Source: JBDWFY01 sp964291365 (GTDB lineage: Bacteria > Pseudomonadota > Alphaproteobacteria > Rhizobiales > Stappiaceae). Taken from it: DNA of 64,000 bases. This document shows, in pieces, positions 58,810-64,000 of this stretch. The stretch spans positions 3,286,001 to 3,350,000 of the forward strand of contig OZ219989.1 in the NCBI GenBank assembly GCA_964291365.2. The letters run 5' to 3'. A model generated the notes under the pieces. That model worked only from the letters and a program-made list of their open reading frames with translations. It was not told the DNA's origin and searched no databases. Positions within the stretch are counted from its first letter, which is position 1. The number at the start of each line of letters is the position of its first letter. The translations under genes were made by a program, and so were the position numbers.

Positions 58810-60131
58810 AACTTTCAGGTTGGGGCCGCTACCCAGTTCATGATACTGAAGTTGTATCGCCAAGTGATATTTCTTCACTCAAAAAAAATATTGATTTAGG
58901 TAAGACGATTGCACGCGGAAATGGTCGAGCCTACGGAGATAGTGCGGTTGGTTCAGAAAATACCATTCATATGAAACACTTTAATCGGATGCTTGCATTT
59001 GATGCTGAAACAGGAACATTAACAGCAGAGGCAGGTGTTCATCTAGAAGATGTAATTAAAGTATTTTTACCGAAAGGTTGGTTCCCTTATGTAACTCCTG
59101 GAACAAAATTTGTGACGCTTGGTGGAATGGCGGCAGCGGATGTGCACGGGAAAAATCACCACAAAGAAGGTAGTTTTAGCAATTTTGTTGATTGGATAGA
59201 ACTAATAGATAAGGATGGGAATATAATTCGTTGTTCACGAGAAGAAAATACAAAATTATTTCGGTGGACATTAGGTGGAATGGGACTAACTGGCATAATA
59301 ATTCGCGTGGCGATGCGCTTGCGACGCGTAGAAACTGCTTGGATTAATCAAAGGACAATTTCTACTACAAACCTAGATGCAACAATTGATCTATTTGAAA
59401 AACATGATGAATCAACTTATTCGGTTGCTTGGATTGATTGCCAAAGTAAGGGGAAGAAGTTAGGTCGCTCACTGCTTATATTCGGAGAACATGCGAAAAT
59501 AAGTGACTTATCACCAGTAGCAAAAGAAAACTTGTTAGGAATTAAAATTAAGAAAAGCAAAGCAATTCCTTTTGACATGCCAAACTGGATTTTAAACCGC
59601 TTTTCAATAAGTGCATTCAACTCTTTATACTACTGGATTGGTAAACGAAAAGTCGGTAGTCAAGAATTAGTTGACTGGGATACTTATTTTTATCCGCTTG
59701 ATGCAATTCTAGGTTGGAATAAAATTTACGGGCGAAAAGGATTTATTCAGTTTCAATGCGTTATTCCACCGGAACAATCTCGCAGCGGATTACGCAGTTT
59801 GTTAGAAGCCATCGTCAATTCAGGCCAAGGGTCATTCTTGGCCGTGCTTAAAAAACTTGGTGAACAAGCTAGTCCATTCTCGTTTCCAAGATCTGGTTAC
59901 ACATTAGCATTGGATTTTCCAATAAATGCAAAAACGCTTAATCTATTAGAAAAACTTGACGAAATAACCTTAGTGCATGGTGGTCGCTTTTATTTAGCAA
60001 AAGATAGCAGAATGTCTGAGAATACTCTAAAACAAACAGATTCCCGCGCTACGGATTTTGTCAAAATGCGCGCTGCACTTGATTTAAACGATACATTTAA
60101 ATCCAAACAATCTGACCGGTTAAACATTTAG
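58806..60131 (+). CDS. DprE1-like FAD-dependent decaprenylphosphoryl-ribose oxidase
   Basis: DprE1 oxidises polyprenylphosphoryl-ribose at C2 so that DprE2 can reduce it to the arabinose epimer. The 441-residue protein has the vanillyl-alcohol-oxidase-type FAD domain with RGNGRAYGDSA (37-47), LGGMAAADVHGKNHH and the C-terminal FYLAKDSR (395-402; Lys399 aligns with the essential DprE1 Lys418). The position of Cys387, target of benzothiazinone drugs, is alanine 368. Start and stop overlaps (ATGA) tie it to gtrA. A DprE2-type SDR is not adjacent. Confidence 0.87.
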   Translation: MKLSGWGRYPVHDTEVVSPSDISSLKKNIDLGKTIARGNGRAYGDSAVGSENTIHMKHFNRMLAFDAETGTLTAEAGVHLEDVIKVFLPKGWFPYVTPGTKFVTLGGMAAADVHGKNHHKEGSFSNFVDWIELIDKDGNIIRCSREENTKLFRWTLGGMGLTGIIIRVAMRLRRVETAWINQRTISTTNLDATIDLFEKHDESTYSVAWIDCQSKGKKLGRSLLIFGEHAKISDLSPVAKENLLGIKIKKSKAIPFDMPNWILNRFSISAFNSLYYWIGKRKVGSQELVDWDTYFYPLDAILGWNKIYGRKGFIQFQCVIPPEQSRSGLRSLLEAIVNSGQGSFLAVLKKLGEQASPFSFPRSGYTLALDFPINAKTLNLLEKLDEITLVHGGRFYLAKDSRMSENTLKQTDSRATDFVKMRAALDLNDTFKSKQSDRLNI

Positions 60132-60271
60132 ATCGCGCGATTTGATTTTTAATCTCCATTATAATCCCTATTTACAAGAGTTTTTACAAAATTTCGTTTT
60201 GAATAAATATTTCGAATTATTAGGGTTGAAAATTTTGAATACTATGTTTATATATAATTTGCTCTTTGAAT

Positions 60272-60347
60272 GCGCCCATCGTCTAGCGGTTTAGGACATC
60301 GCCCTTTCACGGCGGAAACAGGGGTTCGATTCCCCTTGGGCGTACCA
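60272..60347 (+). tRNA. tRNA-Glu (TTC)
   Basis: The 76-nt cloverleaf has 5' GCGCCCATCGTCTAGCGG, anticodon loop CTTTCAC and 3' CCCTTGGGCGTACCA with CCA encoded. It sits between the DprE1-like gene and the second AftB-like gene. Confidence 0.96.
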
Positions 60348-60423
60348 CCAACAGAAATTTCCCAACAACTTTAGGATCAAATTCAATATATGCACGGATC
60401 CTCACAATATATGGAATGTAGCA

Positions 60424-62499
60424 ATGCGACGTCTGCAATCTTTGATGAAATTTCTGGCGGTATTTTCTACTCTGTTTTTTTCTTCGTTTGATAATTTTAG
60501 AAATCATTTAATTGCTGTAAAATTATATACTCCCCTGATTTTAGGAACTAGAATCTTATTTATTGGGGTAATTTTTTACACGATTCTAATAATGGCATGG
60601 GTGGGAGATGACTCACAGATAACAATCCGCCAGATTTGGAATTTCATAAACGGAGATGGTATTACTTTTAATGTTGGTGAACGCGTCCAGGCATTCACTC
60701 ATCCAATCTGGTTTTTGCTTTTAAGTAGTATAATAGCAGTTTCGGGTGAAGTATTTAATACAGTAATAATTTTAAGTGCTACACTATCAATACTTTCTAT
60801 TTTGTTTATTTTAAAATTTGAACTTGATCAGAATTCAAGTCATTATAATTTATTATCTCCAATATTTTTACTGTTATTTAGTTGGGCGTTTTGTGATTAT
60901 ACTACTTCAGGTTTAGAAAATCCTCTATCTTTTTTCTTAGTAAGTGTGCTTTTGTATTTGATTTATTACAAAACTTGGCACCAACATTTAAAATTTACTT
61001 TTGTGATACTTGCCCTTCTGATATTAAACAGACTAGATTACGTAGTTCTATTTACCCCTATTGCTCTCTTATTTTTGTATGAAATAAAATCAATTCGAAA
61101 AATTTTCAATGGAATATGGCTAGGTTCACTAATCCTAATATTATGGTTCAGTTTCGCAACTTTCTATTTCGGTGCACCACTCCCAAATACTTTTTATGCC
61201 AAACTTAATAACGATTTTATTACTCTAGATTCCATAAGACACGGTTTGAATTACATTTTTGCACTAAAATACGATGCATCTACAATCGTAATTATATTGT
61301 CTGGGTTACTAATTTCATTCTTTAGTAAAAATTCTAAACTAATTGCACTCTCAATTGGTCAGATATTATACGTCTGTTATATCATTTGGAGTGGAGGTGA
61401 CTTTATGCACGGTCGCTTCTTTTCAATTCTCGTACTGTTATCTATTGGAATTATTGTACTTTCGTTTAAGAATAGGTCGCAATTTAGTACTAATTTTCAA
61501 AACCTTTTCTTTGTTGTTGCGATAGTAATCTGTATTTTTTTTATGGCTGATTCAAAGTTCCCATTTCTTTATCAACCCAATGAATTACCAAGAACAAACT
61601 ACATATATGTAGGTGATGAAAGAGGTGGAAATTACCGAATAAATGGGTTGTTTTCCAAGGAAAGAACTTCCTGGATAGAAATAGCTGATTTACCCAGTGA
61701 ACCTCCTTCAACATATAAGACTACGTGTGGTTTACTGGGCGGTCTCTCACTAACTGATACTTCTCATTACCTTATTGACTCCTGTGCACTATCAGACCCA
61801 TTCCTTTCTCGCATTTCTCCAATTCACCGAAAAAATTCAATTCCAGGACACTATTATCGGAAAATACCCACGAATTATGGAGAATACTTAATTGGTAATA
61901 TAGATGAATTACCAGATCAAAAATTAAATGATCTATTAAGTGATGTCTCATTAGCAGCACGTGGTGATTTATTTTCAACAGAGCGATTATCTGCCATAAT
62001 TCGACTCAACACTGGATTCCATAATAAAATTGACTTTAGTGAATACAAAGCTCAACATCATTGGATTCCGTTGACTACTGAGGTAGAAACAATTACTTTA
62101 GCAGACTGGACACAAGATTTTGAATTCGATAAACTTACACCGCGTTTTCATGATAGAATCAAAAAATTCAATGGTAATCTGCTTGTTGAATCCAAAGTAC
62201 CAGAATTTGCTTCAGGTATTTGGCTATATTTAGACTTCTCATATACTTATGATGTCTATATTAACAACAATCTAACTTTCGAAAAAATAAGCCAACATCC
62301 TCTTGATTGCAGGGGGCAAACATTAAAATTCCCTCAAAAAACTTTAGTAAAATCAGTTAAATTAGTTGCAAATGAAAACATACATATTGACTTTTCAGGT
62401 TCAAACCGCATAAGAGATATAAAGTTACTCAATGACCACCAAGTCAAAAACTTTGAAAGTAGAGAATGCGAGTTAGAATTTTATATTAAGAGTTATTAA
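60424..62499 (+). CDS. AftB-like GT-C arabinofuranosyltransferase, paralogue 2
   Basis: The 691-residue protein is a paralogue of the one at 52620. It keeps AWVGDDSQITIRQIWNFING, GERVQAFTHPIWF, TTSGLENPLSFF, FGAPLPNTFYAKLN, GGDFMHGRFFS, GDERGGNYRINGLF and SDPFLSRISPIH, and has about ten helices before the periplasmic domain. The N-terminus is 25-40 residues longer than in paralogue 1 and the true start could be the ATG at 60445. It lies just downstream of tRNA-Glu and the donor-synthesis genes, so it is the most likely member to be functionally paired with them. Confidence 0.8.
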   Translation: MRRLQSLMKFLAVFSTLFFSSFDNFRNHLIAVKLYTPLILGTRILFIGVIFYTILIMAWVGDDSQITIRQIWNFINGDGITFNVGERVQAFTHPIWFLLLSSIIAVSGEVFNTVIILSATLSILSILFILKFELDQNSSHYNLLSPIFLLLFSWAFCDYTTSGLENPLSFFLVSVLLYLIYYKTWHQHLKFTFVILALLILNRLDYVVLFTPIALLFLYEIKSIRKIFNGIWLGSLILILWFSFATFYFGAPLPNTFYAKLNNDFITLDSIRHGLNYIFALKYDASTIVIILSGLLISFFSKNSKLIALSIGQILYVCYIIWSGGDFMHGRFFSILVLLSIGIIVLSFKNRSQFSTNFQNLFFVVAIVICIFFMADSKFPFLYQPNELPRTNYIYVGDERGGNYRINGLFSKERTSWIEIADLPSEPPSTYKTTCGLLGGLSLTDTSHYLIDSCALSDPFLSRISPIHRKNSIPGHYYRKIPTNYGEYLIGNIDELPDQKLNDLLSDVSLAARGDLFSTERLSAIIRLNTGFHNKIDFSEYKAQHHWIPLTTEVETITLADWTQDFEFDKLTPRFHDRIKKFNGNLLVESKVPEFASGIWLYLDFSYTYDVYINNNLTFEKISQHPLDCRGQTLKFPQKTLVKSVKLVANENIHIDFSGSNRIRDIKLLNDHQVKNFESRECELEFYIKSY

Positions 62500-62584
62500 G
62501 ATACTTTAATTGTGGATCTGTTACAAAATTTACAAAATTTTAGCAATTACAGGGCAATCTCCTGGTTTAAGTATCAATAAAGTC

Positions 62585-64000
62585 TTACCGCTTAATACAG
62601 TTAGGTAGAAAATTTGGATCATGTTCAGTTCTGTCTTGCAACCGGATAGATGTAATATAATTAAATCCAAAATGTGAAATATCAAGATCATCAATGGCTT
62701 GTATTTCAATACTTTCTACTAGAGTCTCTCTTTCTAGGTAAATTTTCATACCATAAGGGCATTGATTATGATTATGAGTATCAATTGTATAAATTTTACC
62801 TGAATTTACTGATAAATTGTAAGTATATCCCCAATTCAATAGAATCCAAATAATTGAAGATTTTTTCGGTACACGTGAGAATACTTTTAAATTATTATTG
62901 AAATTACGTTGTGGATGACGTACTAACCAATATGGTCGATTATCGACCTGAATTTCTTCCTCCCAATTTTCTAATTCAATTAAATCAAAAGACTCTGTCA
63001 ATGGAATCCAAATTTTAGGGTCTGTATATTTGTCTAAGTTACTGATTGAATGAGAATTTGTTAATAACCGCCATATCGCCTCAAATCTAGCTATTGAGAA
63101 TAATTCTCCACGAGTAACTAAGGTAACATCATCAATTAGCTCTTTAAGATCTGAATCTGGAAGATTATTAATTTTACCTAGTTTGTGTTGACCAAATTCA
63201 AGTGGAACCTTTCGAAAGTGGTGACCAATTCTCCAATTTGGATACCTAATAGCAGGAATCCGAGACAGAAACGGGTCTGTCAATGCGCAAGGATCAATAT
63301 GAAATTTTGATGTGTCCATTAATGCAACTGCACCAATTGTTCCACAAATTATTCTGTAGTTATCTGGTGCAGTTTCATTGAATTTTGCAACTACGGGCCA
63401 CCTTTCTCGATATTTTGCAAAAATACCTGTAAGATGATAATTAACCGCCCTTTCATCTATAATTTCGCCCGTTTTGCGCGCTAGATAATCAATCCTTGAA
63501 TTAATTGGGCTACTTGAAATTAATCCAATAAAAATAAATATTGTCAGGAATACAAACAAGACATAATTCTTAACAATTTCAGAAAAATGGCTCTTGTAAA
63601 TAACGACTAAAAACTCACCAACGGATAATACTACTAACACCGAATAAAATCTACCCAACATAAAGTCCCCACCAATATATACTATGTATCCTAAGTAAAA
63701 TACCTTTCCCAAAAATAGTGCAATCAGATACCGATTCAAATGTAACGTGATTGAAAAAAATCCAAGCAAAAGAATTAGTATACTCGCGGGATCATGCTTT
63801 AATGAGAGCAAGTACTCGATTCCCCTAGCAAATACTTCACTTTTCGGGTAACCTGCGTTAAGTTTCGCATAAAACGTATTGGGAAGCGGTGAACCAAAAT
63901 AAAATGTTGCAAAAATAATCCATGCAAATATCAGTGCAGACCCCGGCAATAATACACGAAATAATTCAGATTTAATTTTACTACTAAACATCAGTAGTAT
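62585..64000 (-). CDS. AftB-like GT-C arabinofuranosyltransferase, paralogue 3 (partial)
   Basis: The C-terminal 471 codons are visible; the frame stays open to the right edge and the N-terminal 200 or so residues are outside. Visible motifs are FGSPLPNTFYAKLNAGYPKS, GGDFMLGRFYS, IDERAVNYHLTGIF, ALTDPFLSRIPAIRYPNWRI and GHHFRKVP, matching the other two paralogues. It is on the opposite strand and converges on paralogue 2, with 85 bp between stops. Three full-type paralogues in 11 kb suggest different linkages or acceptors. Confidence 0.8.
   Translation of the reverse strand: MLLMFSSKIKSELFRVLLPGSALIFAWIIFATFYFGSPLPNTFYAKLNAGYPKSEVFARGIEYLLSLKHDPASILILLLGFFSITLHLNRYLIALFLGKVFYLGYIVYIGGDFMLGRFYSVLVVLSVGEFLVVIYKSHFSEIVKNYVLFVFLTIFIFIGLISSSPINSRIDYLARKTGEIIDERAVNYHLTGIFAKYRERWPVVAKFNETAPDNYRIICGTIGAVALMDTSKFHIDPCALTDPFLSRIPAIRYPNWRIGHHFRKVPLEFGQHKLGKINNLPDSDLKELIDDVTLVTRGELFSIARFEAIWRLLTNSHSISNLDKYTDPKIWIPLTESFDLIELENWEEEIQVDNRPYWLVRHPQRNFNNNLKVFSRVPKKSSIIWILLNWGYTYNLSVNSGKIYTIDTHNHNQCPYGMKIYLERETLVESIEIQAIDDLDISHFGFNYITSIRLQDRTEHDPNFLPNCIKR

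Overview
The window looks like chromosomal DNA from an AT-rich alphaproteobacterium. Support comes from the 16S-tRNA-Ile-tRNA-Ala-23S-5S-tRNA-fMet gene order, an alphaproteobacterial-type 16S sequence, RluD next to RpoH (sigma-32), the EipA/DUF1134 and DUF6476 families that I know from this class, an overlapping lptG-lptD pair, and a short alphaproteobacterial-type OpgH. I cannot name a genus. Several genes carry a single lesion (lptG, a C5-methyltransferase, hepT, an ABC permease, a glycosyltransferase). Two complete insertion sequences are present, and intergenic gaps of 350-850 bp are common. Together these suggest genome erosion, although some one-base shifts could be sequence errors.

Region by region. 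1-7.7 kb: envelope and small-molecule genes, with a YeeE/YedE fragment, a TPR protein, OpgC and OpgH for osmoregulated periplasmic glucan, and an overlapping dehydrogenase / divergent pterin synthase-like / glycosyltransferase operon. 7.8-10.7 kb: a five-gene minus-strand operon centred on a ferric-reductase-like membrane protein with a C-terminal Rieske domain. 10.9-14.0 kb: ArfB ribosome rescue, an SDR, a proline racemase family enzyme and a TauE/SafE exporter. 14.2-17.3 kb: a DUF3500 gene cut in two by an IS1380-family element whose ends and 4-bp target duplication can be read exactly. 17.6-23.5 kb: HipBA, tRNA-fMet and a tandem array of HigBA-like toxin-antitoxin cassettes lying between tRNA-fMet and the 5S rRNA gene. 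23.5-29 kb: the rRNA operon on the minus strand with two similar promoters. 29.5-31.3 kb: an MNT/HepT pair with a broken hepT and a frameshifted cytosine methyltransferase. 31.4-46.8 kb: housekeeping genes (5'-nucleotidase family, EipA, an IS1634-family element, DUF6476, RluD, RpoH, a TPP-riboswitch-controlled ThiX/ThiY pair, PurA, LptD, LptG). 47.4-64 kb: a decayed NitT/TauT-type permease, then a surface-glycan region.

The most notable system is in the last 15 kb. A HAD-UbiA fusion resembling the mycobacterial decaprenyl-phosphate phosphoribosyltransferase, a GtrA-like protein and a DprE1-like oxidase overlap stop-to-start. On either side lie three paralogous multi-membrane-span proteins that share several motifs with mycobacterial AftB arabinofuranosyltransferase. 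With five family-2-like glycosyltransferases (one broken), this reads as a pathway that makes a polyprenyl-phosphate D-arabinofuranose donor and adds arabinofuranose to an extracytoplasmic glycan or protein in a Gram-negative bacterium. That function is inferred from family and context. A second notable system is the expansion of HigBA-like cassettes, whose intergenic repeat matches the sequence immediately downstream of the 5S gene.
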